64,000 bases of DNA from Mesorhizobium ciceri WSM4083 (GCF_000519305.1 NZ_KI912610.1:404862-468861); one strand, 5' to 3'; positions 35,230-45,921 are shown, counted from the stretch's first letter. Notes: generated by a model from the letters alone, not told the origin. Translations and numbers: made by a program.

Positions 35230-35856
35230 ATGAGACGATCGCATGTGACGACCGTGTCATTGCTTGTGGCATTGGCTCTTGCCGCCTGCACCAACGCAAA
35301 GGACGTGCTCGAACCGTCGGCGATCACCCCGCCGGCGTCGTCGACCCAGACGCCCGCAACGTCAGGCAACACGGCAGCAACGGTTCCGGCCGGGCCCGCC
35401 ACCAGCACGGCGGGCGCTCCCGCAACCACCGCCGCACCGGTCACTTCAGCCCAAAGCGCCGCCATCCTGTCGAAGACCCGCCTGCAGATCGCGCCGATCG
35501 TCGGCGCTTCGGTGGAAGCCGCGACACCTCTGACGGCGGAATTGCAGACCCGCGCCAGGCAGCGCGGCATCACGCTCGCCGGCAGCGCCGACCAGACCGT
35601 GACACATGTGCTGAAGGGCTATTTCTCGACGATGTCGGAAGGCGCCGACACCACCGTCATCTATGTCTGGGACGTCTATGATCCCGCCGGCAACCGCCTG
35701 CACCGCATCAACGGCCAGCAGAAGGCGCCGTCGGTGAAATCCGGTGCCAGCGCGGGGGGCGACAGCTGGAAGGGGGTCTCGCCGGCCACCATGCAGGCGA
35801 TCGCCGACCAGACCATCGACCAATTCGCGGCCTGGCTCGGCGGCAAGGCGGGCTAG
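35230..35856 (+). CDS. lipoprotein of unknown function
   Basis: A 208-residue lipoprotein with lipobox LALAAC (Cys20). A Thr/Ala/Pro-rich linker (about 30-80) leads to a compact domain that begins KTRLQIAPIVGASVEAATPL and ends TMQAIADQTIDQFAAWLGG. The layout suits an envelope-anchored protein. I recognise no family, though the domain resembles penicillin-binding-protein-activator LpoB-like folds in outline only. ATG 35230 has a GAAGGC site 4 nt upstream, and a better AAGGAG lies before the alternative start. It lies 43 bases after the M24 gene. Confidence 0.72.
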   Translation: MRRSHVTTVSLLVALALAACTNAKDVLEPSAITPPASSTQTPATSGNTAATVPAGPATSTAGAPATTAAPVTSAQSAAILSKTRLQIAPIVGASVEAATPLTAELQTRARQRGITLAGSADQTVTHVLKGYFSTMSEGADTTVIYVWDVYDPAGNRLHRINGQQKAPSVKSGASAGGDSWKGVSPATMQAIADQTIDQFAAWLGGKAG

Positions 35857-35857
35857 A

Positions 35858-35903
35858 GGCATCGGACCCCAAAGTGGAGACGGTTTTGGGAAAATCCGAT
35901 GCC
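35858..35903. repeat. 46-base palindromic rhizobial repeat
   Basis: A 9-bp inverted repeat (GGCATCGGA / TCCGATGCC) surrounds a core (CCCAAAGTGGAGACGGTTTTGGG) shared with the elements at 44406 and 52261. It begins 2 bases past the lipoprotein stop and may act as a terminator. Confidence 0.75.
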
Positions 35904-36093
35904 CAACGGGAAGAAGGAGCAGCACAAGTCCGCTGCTCCCTGTTGCAGCCCGGCGATGGCGCGGAGCTTTCTTGAGTTTAGCCGGCGGATTCCCGATCTC
36001 GGCGCTTGCAATACCGGCGCGGGCCGCTAAAAGCCCGGTTAAAGGGCGCAAGCGAGTCCGTCAGGTCTCATCATCCTCCACCAGGAACCGTGC

Positions 36094-37029
<936 letters not shown>

Positions 37030-37050
37030 TTTAGGATCGGCACCCGCTCC

Positions 37051-37935
37051 CTAAGGCGCAGGGATTTCCAACCGAACCGGCCCGATCAGGCGACGAGCGA
37101 CTTCGACGCTCTCGCGTGCGCCGCGCATATAGCCGCGCGGCGAGGTCCCCAGCATGCGCTTGAACATGGTGATGAAGGCCGGCACGCTGTCATAGCCGAG
37201 ATCAAGCGCCACCCTGGTGATCGGCTCGCCGTCCGCCAGCCTGGGCAGCGCCGCGAACAGGCAGGCCTGCTGGCGCCATGTCGACAGCGACAGGCCGGTC
37301 TGGCGCTGGAAAGCGCGCGTGAACGAACGCCGGCTCATGCCGGTTGCATCGGCCCATTCATCGATCGTCGCGTGCGGCGATGGTGCTGCGACGAAGCGCC
37401 GGCACAGCGCCGACAGCCTTGGGTCGGACGGGAATGGCAGCCCGAGCGGCCGTTCCGGCAAGGTCGGGATTTCGTGCAGCAAAAGGTTCATGATCAGCCC
37501 ACCACGTCCTTCCAGAACGCCGCCTTGCGGCAGCTTTTCCGATTCCACGATCAGGCTGTGCATCAGGTCGGTGACGCCGACGACGCGCAAGCCTTCGGGC
37601 AGCCCGGGGATCGCCTGTGGCATGACATACACCGAACGCATCGAGACATCGCCCAGCATCTCGACGGAATGCTCGGTGCCGGCTGGAATCCACATCGCGT
37701 GGTCGGGCGGCACCATCCAGCGCCCGTAGCGCGTCGTCACCAGCACCACGCCGACAAGCGCATGCAAGAGCTGGCTGCGGCTGTGGCGGTGCTGCGGCAC
37801 GCGGTAGCCGTCGGGATATTCGGTCGGCAATGCCACCGCCGGCCCCGCCACTTGCTCAAGCCACTGCCAGCGGCTCTCGTGCAACTGGCCGAGATTGGCA
37901 TTGCCGGCGTGAAAGACTTCTTTGCCGTGCGGCAT
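37051..37935 (-). CDS. AraC family transcriptional regulator
   Basis: A 294-residue regulator. An N-terminal cupin-like sensor (about 50-140, with HRHSRSQLLHALVGVVLV and PAGTEHSVEM) precedes an AraC DNA-binding domain with two HTH motifs: IDEWADATGMSRRSFTRAFQ at about 190-210 and ITRVALDLGYDSVPAFITMF near 245. The His-rich cupin core suggests a small ligand or metal. It is divergent from the Fsr-like efflux gene, which is the obvious target (inference). ATG 37935 is preferred; a GTG lies at 37974. Confidence 0.9.
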   Translation of the reverse strand: MPHGKEVFHAGNANLGQLHESRWQWLEQVAGPAVALPTEYPDGYRVPQHRHSRSQLLHALVGVVLVTTRYGRWMVPPDHAMWIPAGTEHSVEMLGDVSMRSVYVMPQAIPGLPEGLRVVGVTDLMHSLIVESEKLPQGGVLEGRGGLIMNLLLHEIPTLPERPLGLPFPSDPRLSALCRRFVAAPSPHATIDEWADATGMSRRSFTRAFQRQTGLSLSTWRQQACLFAALPRLADGEPITRVALDLGYDSVPAFITMFKRMLGTSPRGYMRGARESVEVARRLIGPVRLEIPAP

Positions 37936-38108
37936 TCGATATGGCCCACTCGCGAAACTATTGGACCAAACCACGAAAGAAGTCGTGTCGCAAGCGGCTT
38001 ATAAGGCACCGTCCCCAGGCGCTCCACAGGAGCGTCCGACAAGGCGGCCGCAGGAGCGTCCGTCAACTGCCTGCGGGTGTGCCCGCCAAAAAGACCACGG
38101 AGCCTACC

Positions 38109-39350
38109 TTGACCGATACGACAGCGGCCAGCGTCGCCCCACCGGCGACCACCAGTCACGCTTCAGCCCAGGCGACGGCCTTCACCGTCATCCTGGCGGT
38201 GAGCTTTTGCCACTGCATCAACGACATCATGCAGTCGCTGCTATCGGCCATTTACCCGCTCCTGAAAGAGAATTATGGCCTCGATTTCTGGCAGATCGGC
38301 TTGTTGACCTTCACCTTCCAGGTGACCGCGTCGCTGCTGCAGCCCGTGATCGGCATGATCACCGACAAGCGGCCAATGCCCTATTCGCTGCCCTACGGCA
38401 TGGCGTCATCGCTGATCGGCCTGATCGTGCTCGCCTATGCCGGGCATTATTCGCTGCTCCTGATCGGCGCCTCGCTGATCGGCATCGGCTCCGCGATCTT
38501 CCATCCGGAATCCTCGCGCATCGCCCGCTTCGCCTCCGGCGGCCGCTTCGGCCTGGCGCAGTCGCTGTTCCAGGTTGGCGGCAATTTCGGACAGTCCATG
38601 GGGCCGCTGCTGGCGGCCTTCATCGTCGTGCCGTTCGGCCAGACCAGCATTTCCTGGTTCGCCATCGGCTCGCTGATCGGCATCATCGTCTTGTGGCAGG
38701 TCGGCGGCTGGTACAGCCGGCTGCGTGCCGCGCAGGGCACCCGCAAGGCGCCAAGCTTCGTTTCGCCCTTCCCGCGCCGCAAGGTGATGAACGCATTGAT
38801 CGTGCTGACACTGCTGGTGCTGAGCAAGAATGCCTACATCGCCAGCCTCGCCAGCTACTACACCTTTTATTCCATGCATAAGTTCGGCGTTTCGGTGCAG
38901 ATGAGCCAAGTCATGCTGTTCCTGTTCCTCGGTGCCTCGGCGCTGGGCATCCTGCTCGGCGGCCCGTTCGGCGACCGCTATGGGCAGAAGGCGATGATCT
39001 GGTTCTCCATCGTCGGCGTGCTGCCTTTCACGCTCGCCTTGCCCTACGCCAATCTGGAATGGACGATGGTGCTGACGGTGCTGATCGGGCTGATCCTGTC
39101 CTCGGCCTTCTCCAACATCGTCGTCTTTGCGCAGGAACTCGTGCCGGGCCGCGTCGGCATGATCGCCGGCATCTTCTTCGGCTTCGCCTTCGGCATGGGC
39201 GGCATCGCGGCGGCCGTGCTCGGCGTCGTCGCCGACATGAAGGGCATCGATTATGTCTTCCAGATCTGCTCCTATTTGCCGTTCCTTGGATTGCTGACCG
39301 TGTTCCTGCCGAACATGAAGGAAGCACGCAAGGCGCAGGCAGCCGCCTAG
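38109..39350 (+). CDS. MFS transporter, fosmidomycin-resistance (Fsr) family
   Basis: A 413-residue protein with twelve predicted transmembrane segments. Fsr-type features are FCHCINDIMQSLLSAIYPLL near the start, LIGIGSAIFHPESSRIARF and GGRFGLAQSLFQVGGNFGQS, and the central loop before SKNAYIASLASYYTFY. E. coli Fsr exports fosmidomycin, so this should be a drug or metabolite efflux pump. The start TTG 38109 has a CGGAGCC site; longer frames upstream are open but unsupported. Likely regulated by the divergent AraC protein. Confidence 0.9.
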   Translation: MTDTTAASVAPPATTSHASAQATAFTVILAVSFCHCINDIMQSLLSAIYPLLKENYGLDFWQIGLLTFTFQVTASLLQPVIGMITDKRPMPYSLPYGMASSLIGLIVLAYAGHYSLLLIGASLIGIGSAIFHPESSRIARFASGGRFGLAQSLFQVGGNFGQSMGPLLAAFIVVPFGQTSISWFAIGSLIGIIVLWQVGGWYSRLRAAQGTRKAPSFVSPFPRRKVMNALIVLTLLVLSKNAYIASLASYYTFYSMHKFGVSVQMSQVMLFLFLGASALGILLGGPFGDRYGQKAMIWFSIVGVLPFTLALPYANLEWTMVLTVLIGLILSSAFSNIVVFAQELVPGRVGMIAGIFFGFAFGMGGIAAAVLGVVADMKGIDYVFQICSYLPFLGLLTVFLPNMKEARKAQAAA

Positions 39351-39376
39351 ATCAGGCGGGGCTGAACCCACAAACT

Positions 39377-39398
39377 GCACCCGCCTGAGGGCGGGTGC
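39377..39398. terminator. bidirectional terminator between convergent genes
   Basis: A perfect 9-bp stem (GCACCCGCC / GGCGGGTGC) with a TGAG loop, TTTG on the right and CAGTTTGTG on the minus strand. It serves the Fsr and alpha/beta-hydrolase genes. Confidence 0.75.
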
Positions 39399-39421
39399 TT
39401 TGTAGTCCCTTCGGAAAGGCC

Positions 39422-40279
39422 TTAAGCCTTGAAGAAGGCCAGCAGGTCGGCGTTGATGACGTCCGCATGGGTCGTGGCCATGCCGTGCGGGAAGCCCTTG
39501 TAGACCTTGAGTTCGCCCTTCTTGAGCAGCTTGATCGTCAGCAGCGCCGAGTCGGCGATGGGAACGATCTGGTCGTCGTCGCCGTGCATGACCAGCACAG
39601 GCACGTCGATCGCCTTCAGATCCTCGGTGAAGTCGGTTTCCGAGAAGGCCTTGATACAATCATAATGCGCCTTGGTGCCGCCCATCATGCCCTGGCGCCA
39701 CCAATTGTCGATGACGCCCTGCGATACCTCCGCACCGGGGCGATTGAAGCCGTAGAACGGACCTGATGGAACGTCGCGGAAGAACTGGGCGCGATTGGCT
39801 GCCTGGGCGGAGCGGAAGCCATCGAAAACCTCGATCGGCAGGCCGTCGGGATTGGCCGCGGTCTTGAGCATGATTGGCGGTACCGCGCCGATCAGCACTG
39901 CCTTGGCGACACGACCGCCGGCGCCATATTGAGCGACATAACGTGCCACTTCGCCGCCGCCGGTCGAATGGCCGACATGAATGGCGTTCTTGAGACCCAG
40001 ATGGGCGGCAAGTTCCGCCACATCGGCGGCATAGGTATCCATCTCGTTACCGATATCCGTCTGGGTCGAGCGGCCGTGGCCTCGGCGATCATGGGCAATG
40101 ACACGGTAGCCCTGTGACAGGAAGAACAGCATCTGGGCGTCCCAATCGTCGCTGCTCAACGGCCAGCCGTGATGAAAGACGACAGGCTGCCCGGTCCCCC
40201 AGTCCTTGTAGTAAATCTGGGTTCCGTCCTTGGTGGTGATCGTGCCGCTGCCGGAGCTGGGCTTGGTTTGCGAGGTCAT
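39422..40279 (-). CDS. alpha/beta hydrolase, non-haem chloroperoxidase-like
   Basis: A 285-residue enzyme with the cofactor-free haloperoxidase/esterase pattern: [20 protein letters not shown] (oxyanion hole) at about 24-43, [10 protein letters not shown], the nucleophile Ser in [12 protein letters not shown] near 106, the acid in [11 protein letters not shown] near 230 and the base in [14 protein letters not shown] near 265. Members act as esterases with perhydrolase side activity. It is divergent from an OhrR-like regulator, so induction by organic peroxides is likely (inference). Confidence 0.92.
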   Translation of the reverse strand: MTSQTKPSSGSGTITTKDGTQIYYKDWGTGQPVVFHHGWPLSSDDWDAQMLFFLSQGYRVIAHDRRGHGRSTQTDIGNEMDTYAADVAELAAHLGLKNAIHVGHSTGGGEVARYVAQYGAGGRVAKAVLIGAVPPIMLKTAANPDGLPIEVFDGFRSAQAANRAQFFRDVPSGPFYGFNRPGAEVSQGVIDNWWRQGMMGGTKAHYDCIKAFSETDFTEDLKAIDVPVLVMHGDDDQIVPIADSALLTIKLLKKGELKVYKGFPHGMATTHADVINADLLAFFKA

Positions 40280-40314
40280 CTCAATCTCCTTCTGGTAATT
40301 TCCGCGATAAACAA

Positions 40315-40324
40315 TATCGCGATA
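40315..40324. promoter_or_regulatory. TATCGCGATA operator, site 1
   Basis: A perfect 10-base palindrome TATCGCGATA, 36 bases from the hydrolase start. An identical copy lies at 40370-40379. Confidence 0.6.
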
Positions 40325-40369
40325 ACGATACAGCTAACGAGGCCCAAAACCCTTGTCTACAAAAATATG

Positions 40370-40379
40370 TATCGCGATA
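40370..40379. promoter_or_regulatory. TATCGCGATA operator, site 2
   Basis: The second perfect copy, extended to GTATCGCGATATC, 50 bases before the ohrR-like start. Centre-to-centre distance is 55 bases (about five helical turns). Confidence 0.6.
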
Positions 40380-40428
40380 TCATTTTTCGTGGTATCGAAT
40401 TGATGCCCATTGGCAAAAGGAATGCGCC

Positions 40429-40857
40429 GTGCCTCTCCCGTTGGACAATCAGCTCTGTTTCACGCTCTATGCCACCAGCATGGCGATCAACCGCACCTAC
40501 AAGCCGATGCTGGACGAGATGGGCATCACCTATCCGCAGTACCTGGTGCTGAACGCACTTGGAGAGGCCGACGGCATGTCGGTCGGCACCATCGCCCACA
40601 GGCTCGCTCTGGAATCGAGCACCGTCACGCCGTTGGTGAAGCGAATGGAACAGGCCGGGCTGGTGACCCGCCAGCGCAGTCAGACCGACGAACGCCAGGT
40701 GCAGGTCGATCTGACATCAGCCGGGCGCGGGCTGCTGGTGCAATGCACCTGTCTGAACGAGACCTTGGTCGAACGCTCGGGCATGACGCTGGCCGAGCTC
40801 GATGCCTTGAACCGGCAGATCCAGGCGCTACGCAACGCGTTGACCGGCGACCGGTAG
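40429..40857 (+). CDS. MarR family regulator, OhrR-like
   Basis: A 142-residue regulator of the OhrR group. The peroxide-sensing N-terminal Cys is present in DNQLCFTLYATSMAINRTYK (Cys10), together with LGITYPQYLVLNAL-type sequence at about 33-46 and the HTH MSVGTIAHRLALESSTVTPLV. Two more Cys lie in LVQCTCLNETL near 105. OhrR represses genes for organic hydroperoxide defence until its Cys is oxidised. GTG 40429 has an AAAAGG site. It is likely to act on the two TATCGCGATA sites. Confidence 0.88.
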   Translation: MPLPLDNQLCFTLYATSMAINRTYKPMLDEMGITYPQYLVLNALGEADGMSVGTIAHRLALESSTVTPLVKRMEQAGLVTRQRSQTDERQVQVDLTSAGRGLLVQCTCLNETLVERSGMTLAELDALNRQIQALRNALTGDR

Positions 40858-40948
40858 CCCCTACGTAGCCGCTTGGCCAGTCATGGGTTGATTGCAATCA
40901 GCACGGCTTTTGAGGGCGGCTAAGCCAAACGTCGGAAAGAGGCCACCA

Positions 40949-42955
40949 TCATGCGGACTTAAGCACGGCAAATGACCGTTTGCGCATGGCCCGCTTTGCC
41001 TGGAAACTGACGGCGGGAGCGGGGCGGCCGACATGGAAGCCCTGGATCTTGTCTATGCCGAATTCGCGCATCAGAGCCATCTGTTCGTCGGTTTCCACCC
41101 CTTCGACCAGGATCTTGTGGCCGCGATTTCGAACCAGGGTGATGATGTCCTGCAGCATCGCCTTGCCGCTCAGGGAGCTGCAGTCGTGCAGAAAAGAGCG
41201 GTCGATCTTCACCGTGTCGAAATCGATCAGGCGAAGCCACGAAAGGCCCGCAAAGCCCGTCCCGAAATCATCAAGCCATATCTTGATCCCGAGCAGCTTC
41301 AGGTCGCTGATGCAGCGCAGAATGTCCGAGTGCATCTCCATCTCCAGCCCTTCGGTGATCTCGAAGGCCAGCCTGCTGCCGGCGACGCCGGTTTCGCCCA
41401 GAATGGTCGCGACAGACGTTGCGAAGCCAGGCGTCTTAAGCTGGATCGGGGAGACGTTGACGCTGACGACACGGACGTGGTCGTCAGCCAGGAGTTCGGC
41501 GCACACCGTCCTTATCGCCCAACGCCCGAGTTCCAGGATCGCGCCTGTTCGTTCCGCGACGGGAATGAACAGGCTCGGCGGAACCGATGTGCCGTCCAGC
41601 ATTTTGAGGCGCATCAGAGCCTCTACCGCTTCAACCCGGTCCGATTTGACATCCTGGATAGGCTGATAAACCAGTGAAACGAGATTCTGGCCGATCGCTA
41701 TCTTCAGCAAAGCCGCAATGTTCTCGCTCTCGTCGCTGCTTTGCGGATCGGTTGGGTCGAACAGCCGGGCACAGTTTCGGCCACCGGCTTTTGCCAGATA
41801 AAGCGCGCGGTCGGCCTCGTGGATGATCTTCTCAAGCTTGGCGCCGGTCTGCGTCCTGGTGAATGCCGCGCCAACGCTCACGGTTACGATCGAGACGCCG
41901 TCGCGCCGCAGCTCGTGCGTCAGCGCCAGGTTCTCGACCGTACTGCAAATGGCTTCCGCTATATCCAGGATCTGCTCTTTTTTCTCCATGCGAGCCAGGA
42001 CGATGAACTCTTCACCGCCATAGCGGCCTATGGAGCCATTGTACTGTTTGATCATCTCGCTAAGGGCATTGGCGACATGGATCAGGCAGCGGTCGCCTTC
42101 CTGATGGCCGTAGCAGTCGTTGAATTTCTTGAAGAAGTCCACGTCGATGAGGATTGCCCCGAAACTGGTGCCGACCTTTTGCCAATCGCTCCAGTAGTCC
42201 CGCAGCTTCTCGTCGATCGCGCGCCGGTTCTCCAGACCTGTAAGCGGATCGGTCCGCGACAATCTCAGCAGGGCCTTGCCGCGTTCGGTCGCCTCATTGT
42301 GCTGGATCTTGGCTTCCAGGGCATTCAGGAAGACGTTGTAGCGTTCCTCATTCAGCTTCCAGTTCACATACGAGGTGAACGTGAAACAGGATATATAGAA
42401 AGCCCCGAATACCATTTTGTATGTAAGGGTTGAAGGAACGAAATAATTCACGATGTAAAGTATGCACAATATTATTGCGGAAGTTACGATGGAAAGCTTG
42501 AAATTGAACGTAAAGAAAAGGTTTGCGCTCATCATGAATATGGTCCCGAAGACCATATAGTAGGAGACGCTTTCCTTGTCCGCGCCAAGAACCGCTGGGC
42601 ACAACCAACCAACATAGCCGAAGATGATGGCTCCGGCACAGGTCACGTCGAGCCATTCCGTTCCAATCCCCCGGCGAAGCTGTGCTTCGAGGATCAAAAG
42701 CGCGCTCAAGCCGACCGCGAAGCGCGCCGTGATCGTGTAGGCCGCAACATCCGGGATCAGCAGCAGATCGGTTGCCGAAAACAAGAGATAGATGGCAACC
42801 GCGATCCAAAGCCCTGGCCTGGCTTCTCCTCTTCGCGTCGCCTGCGCTTCGGTGCGGTAAAGGGTGCGGAGCTCGTCGGCGCTCAGTTCATAGCGCGGCT
42901 CGTACGGCTCCGCATCAACCGCATCGACCAACACGGATGACAGGTGTTCGTTCAT
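40949..42955 (-). CDS. membrane GGDEF-EAL cyclic-di-GMP protein
   Basis: A 668-residue protein. Six or so N-terminal transmembrane helices (about 48-200) precede a GGDEF domain with an intact GGEEF at about 313 and then an EAL domain with EALMRL at about 443, FEITEG, LDDFGTGFAGLS, VKIDRSF and VEGVET. All catalytic motifs of both domains are present; the inhibitory RxxD site before GGEEF is not seen. It could therefore both make and break c-di-GMP. ATG 42955 is the best start; the frame is open to 43087. It is divergent from the methyltransferase at 43249. Confidence 0.93.
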   Translation of the reverse strand: MNEHLSSVLVDAVDAEPYEPRYELSADELRTLYRTEAQATRRGEARPGLWIAVAIYLLFSATDLLLIPDVAAYTITARFAVGLSALLILEAQLRRGIGTEWLDVTCAGAIIFGYVGWLCPAVLGADKESVSYYMVFGTIFMMSANLFFTFNFKLSIVTSAIILCILYIVNYFVPSTLTYKMVFGAFYISCFTFTSYVNWKLNEERYNVFLNALEAKIQHNEATERGKALLRLSRTDPLTGLENRRAIDEKLRDYWSDWQKVGTSFGAILIDVDFFKKFNDCYGHQEGDRCLIHVANALSEMIKQYNGSIGRYGGEEFIVLARMEKKEQILDIAEAICSTVENLALTHELRRDGVSIVTVSVGAAFTRTQTGAKLEKIIHEADRALYLAKAGGRNCARLFDPTDPQSSDESENIAALLKIAIGQNLVSLVYQPIQDVKSDRVEAVEALMRLKMLDGTSVPPSLFIPVAERTGAILELGRWAIRTVCAELLADDHVRVVSVNVSPIQLKTPGFATSVATILGETGVAGSRLAFEITEGLEMEMHSDILRCISDLKLLGIKIWLDDFGTGFAGLSWLRLIDFDTVKIDRSFLHDCSSLSGKAMLQDIITLVRNRGHKILVEGVETDEQMALMREFGIDKIQGFHVGRPAPAVSFQAKRAMRKRSFAVLKSA

Positions 42956-43248
42956 CACAATAGACCCCGTTTGAAAGGGATTTTGTTTTCCGAACTCATT
43001 TCCAGCTTCTGCCCCCACGCGGGCCGGCTCCTTAGGACGGGACGGCGATTGCGACGCCGGGCAAACAAATGCAATCGGGCAAGACAAGTTTCCGTTAACT
43101 CGAACCCGGAATTCGGGCCGGAAGCCGTCTAAAGAGGAACATGGTTTGCGGGAAATTAATCATAAAGATAAAATGCCGTCGGCCCGACATTGGCAAAGGG
43201 AGCATTCTACGCAATAAGTTAACCGACTGTTAACTATGGAGTGATGGC

Positions 43249-44283
43249 GTGCAGACCGTTCTTGATGGCAAAAGCTTGATTACTGCCGAGATGCTCGCCG
43301 GCACGCTGCCTCGGGGAAAGCTCGAGCATCATGGGGAGGCGTTCGAAACCGCGCGCGCGGAGCTGGCGCTCATTCTCCACGCGACACAGCAGCAGATCGA
43401 ACAGGACAAGAACCCCGCCGAGATCGTCGGTCGCTTGCTGTCCTTCCTCAATGGCCTGCATTCCAAGGTTCATCCCGACGTTTGGCATGCGTTGATACCG
43501 GTGGCGCAGAACCATCCGATCCTGAAGTATTTTCTCGAGGATCCGCTGACGCACTGGTCCTTCACCAAGCCCAGGGGCTATTCCGGCGACGCGCAGTTGC
43601 TTGATTACATCTATTGCGATCCGCACGTGGCAGAGAGCGTGGCGAACGCCTCGGAGGTCGGCAAGGCGCTCTATAGCCATACCCAGAACGTACCGTCATG
43701 CGTCGCTGCGCGGGAACGGCGCGATCTCTTGACCCGATATGTCGATGAGATCGCAACCAAGAATGGACCGCAAACCGAGGTCCTGGCGATCGCGGCCGGC
43801 CATTTGCGCGAGGCCAATCGCTCGGTCGCCCTGGCGGAGGGCCGTCTCAAGCGCTGGGTTGCGCTCGATCAGGATCCCCAGAGCGTCGGATTGATCTCAC
43901 GCGACTTCCAGGGCACCGTGGTCGAAGCCATCGACGGCTCGGTGCGAACCGTGCTCACGCGGGGCCACAAGCTCGGCAAATTCGATTTCATCTACGCCTC
44001 CGGCCTTTACGACTACCTCGCCCACAACGTCGCCGTGAAACTCACGAAAACCTGCCTGCAGATGCTGAAGCCGAACGGGACGTTCCTGTTTGCAAACTAC
44101 GCCGAGGGCACGCCTGACGCCGGCTACCGGGAGACATTCATGGACTGGGTGTTGCTGCTGCGATCGGAGATCGATATGTGGAACATCGTCAATGCCAGCG
44201 TCGACCGCAACACCGTCGAGGCGCAGGTGTTCTTCGGCGAGAACCGCAACGTGCTTTATGCCGTCATCGAAAAGCGCGGATAG
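43249..44283 (+). CDS. SAM-dependent methyltransferase, 3-hydroxypalmitate methyl ester (EF) biosynthesis type
   Basis: A 344-residue protein. The N-terminal half contains FTKPRGYSGDAQLLDYIY at about 103-120, typical of the family annotated for extracellular-factor (3-OH palmitic acid methyl ester) synthesis, and the C-terminal half is a SAM-binding Rossmann fold (VLAIAAGHLREAN at about 182, WVALDQDPQSVGLI, FDFIYASGLYDYLA). In Ralstonia the PhcB methyltransferase makes a quorum signal of this kind; whether this protein does is unknown. GTG 43249 has a GGAGTG site. It is divergent from the c-di-GMP gene. Confidence 0.8.
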   Translation: MQTVLDGKSLITAEMLAGTLPRGKLEHHGEAFETARAELALILHATQQQIEQDKNPAEIVGRLLSFLNGLHSKVHPDVWHALIPVAQNHPILKYFLEDPLTHWSFTKPRGYSGDAQLLDYIYCDPHVAESVANASEVGKALYSHTQNVPSCVAARERRDLLTRYVDEIATKNGPQTEVLAIAAGHLREANRSVALAEGRLKRWVALDQDPQSVGLISRDFQGTVVEAIDGSVRTVLTRGHKLGKFDFIYASGLYDYLAHNVAVKLTKTCLQMLKPNGTFLFANYAEGTPDAGYRETFMDWVLLLRSEIDMWNIVNASVDRNTVEAQVFFGENRNVLYAVIEKRG

Positions 44284-44405
44284 CGCCCCCCTGGACTGCA
44301 CCAGGCCGGGCGTGCCTTTGGCTTGCACCTCCGGCCGCCTTCCGCTATAGAGCCGCCACCCGCGTAGACACCCTTGGAGGCAACGCGGCGGAAGGCCGCC
44401 TTCCC

Positions 44406-44450
44406 GCATGATCCCGAAAAGTGGATTCCGGTTTTCGGACCAGATCATGC
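44406..44450. repeat. 45-base palindromic rhizobial repeat
   Basis: GCATGATC at the left pairs with GATCATGC at the right around CCGAAAAGTGGATTCCGG and TTTTCGG. It is the best-formed copy of the family in this window and lies in the leader before rplY. Confidence 0.8.
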
Positions 44451-44530
44451 ATGGGTATGTCGGCTTTCGACGTTTACGGTCCAGGCTCTGCCAACCGTGA
44501 GCGCTCCAGAACAAACCGAAAGGAAATGCC

Positions 44531-45172
44531 ATGAGCCACGACACTTACGAGCTCAAGGCCGAAGCACGCGAACAGGTCGGTAAGGGGTCCGCCCGTGCAG
44601 TTCGCCGCAACGGTAAAGTGCCTGCAGTAATCTATGGTGACAAGCAGCCTCCCCTGGCTATCGCGCTCACCTACAAGGACATCTACTACAAGATCCATGG
44701 CGGCGGGTTCCTGACCACGATCGCCACGATCGATGTCGACGGCAAGAAGATCCAGGTCCTGCCGAAGGACTTCCAGCTCGACCCGGTCAAGGATTTCCCT
44801 GTCCATGTCGACTTCCTGCGCATCGGCAAGGACACCCAGGTCAATGTCGACGTGCCTGTCCACTTCATCAATGAGGACAAGTCGCCCGGCATCAAGCGCG
44901 GCGGCGTGCTCAACATCGTCCGTCACGAAGTCGAGTTCCACTGCCCGGCCAATGCGATCCCGGAATTCATCACCGTCGATCTCACCGGCGCCAACATTGG
45001 CGACTCGATCCACATCTCGGCGGTCAAGCTGCCGGCTGGTGTGAAGCCTGTGATCTCCGACCGCGACTTCACCATCGCGACTATTGCCGGTTCGTCGGCG
45101 ATGAAGCCGGAGACGGAAGAGACGGCTGAAGCGGCTGCACCTGAAGCGGCTCCTGCCGCCGAAGAGAAGTAA
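44531..45172 (+). CDS. rplY: 50S ribosomal protein L25/general stress protein Ctc
   Basis: A 213-residue protein, the long (CTC) form of L25 that binds 5S rRNA. The N-terminal L25 domain ([31 protein letters not shown]) is followed by a TL5-type beta domain ([18 protein letters not shown]) and an acidic Ala/Glu tail. The gene has a GAAAGG site and is followed 23 bases later by pth, a pairing found widely in Proteobacteria. Confidence 0.97.
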   Translation: MSHDTYELKAEAREQVGKGSARAVRRNGKVPAVIYGDKQPPLAIALTYKDIYYKIHGGGFLTTIATIDVDGKKIQVLPKDFQLDPVKDFPVHVDFLRIGKDTQVNVDVPVHFINEDKSPGIKRGGVLNIVRHEVEFHCPANAIPEFITVDLTGANIGDSIHISAVKLPAGVKPVISDRDFTIATIAGSSAMKPETEETAEAAAPEAAPAAEEK

Positions 45173-45195
45173 CTCTTTCCCGCCCGGAGCAGACG

Positions 45196-45921
45196 ATGCT
45201 TGTCTTTGCAGGCCTCGGCAATCCGGGCGCGAAATATGCCAACAACAGGCACAATGTCGGTTTCATGGCGGCGGACGCAATCGCCCGCCGCCATTCCTTT
45301 TCGCCCTGGTCGAAGAAATTCCAGGGCCTGATCGCCGAGGGCACGCTCGGCGGCGAAAAGATCGTCCTGATCAAGCCGCAGACCTTCATGAACCTGTCCG
45401 GCCAGTCGGTCGGCGAAGCGCTGCGCTTCTACAAGCTCGAGCTTTCCGCGCTCACCGTCTTCTATGACGAGATCGACCTTGCCGAAGGCAAGCTGCGCAT
45501 CAAGACCGGCGGCGGCGCCGGCGGCCACAATGGCATCCGCTCGATCGACGGCCATGTCGGCAATGCCTATCGCCGCGTGCGCATCGGCGTCGGCCATCCC
45601 GGCGTCAAGGAAATGGTCCAGCATCATGTGCTCGGCGATTTCGACAAGGCCGACCGCGAATGGCTCGAACCGCTGCTCGACGCGATCGCCGACAACGCCG
45701 CCATGATCGCCAAGGGCGACGAATCCGGTTTCATGAACAAGGCCAGCCTCGCCGTTCAGGGCAAGGCCGGCGCGGAACCGGAAAAGCCGGCGCCAAAGCA
45801 GCAAGGCTCAAAGCAGCAGAGCCACATCCGCCAGGCCCGCCCGCAACAGGTGCCCGCCAAGCTGCCGGAATCCGGCCCGATGGCCGCCATGCTGAAGAAG
45901 CTGTTCGGCGGCAAGGACTGA
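45196..45921 (+). CDS. pth: peptidyl-tRNA hydrolase
   Basis: A 241-residue enzyme that frees tRNA from stalled peptidyl-tRNA. Key residues are in [20 protein letters not shown] (Asn10 and His20 region), [34 protein letters not shown] (Asp near 94) and [14 protein letters not shown]. The catalytic core ends near 190; a 45-residue Gln/Lys/Pro-rich tail (AKPAPKQQ-like) is an extension common in rhizobia. ATG 45196 matches the standard start. Confidence 0.97.
   Translation: MLVFAGLGNPGAKYANNRHNVGFMAADAIARRHSFSPWSKKFQGLIAEGTLGGEKIVLIKPQTFMNLSGQSVGEALRFYKLELSALTVFYDEIDLAEGKLRIKTGGGAGGHNGIRSIDGHVGNAYRRVRIGVGHPGVKEMVQHHVLGDFDKADREWLEPLLDAIADNAAMIAKGDESGFMNKASLAVQGKAGAEPEKPAPKQQGSKQQSHIRQARPQQVPAKLPESGPMAAMLKKLFGGKD

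Noticed and set aside
33993-35573. 526-codon minus-strand frame over the M24 and lipoprotein genes
   Set aside because: It spans two real plus-strand genes and reads as low-complexity sequence.
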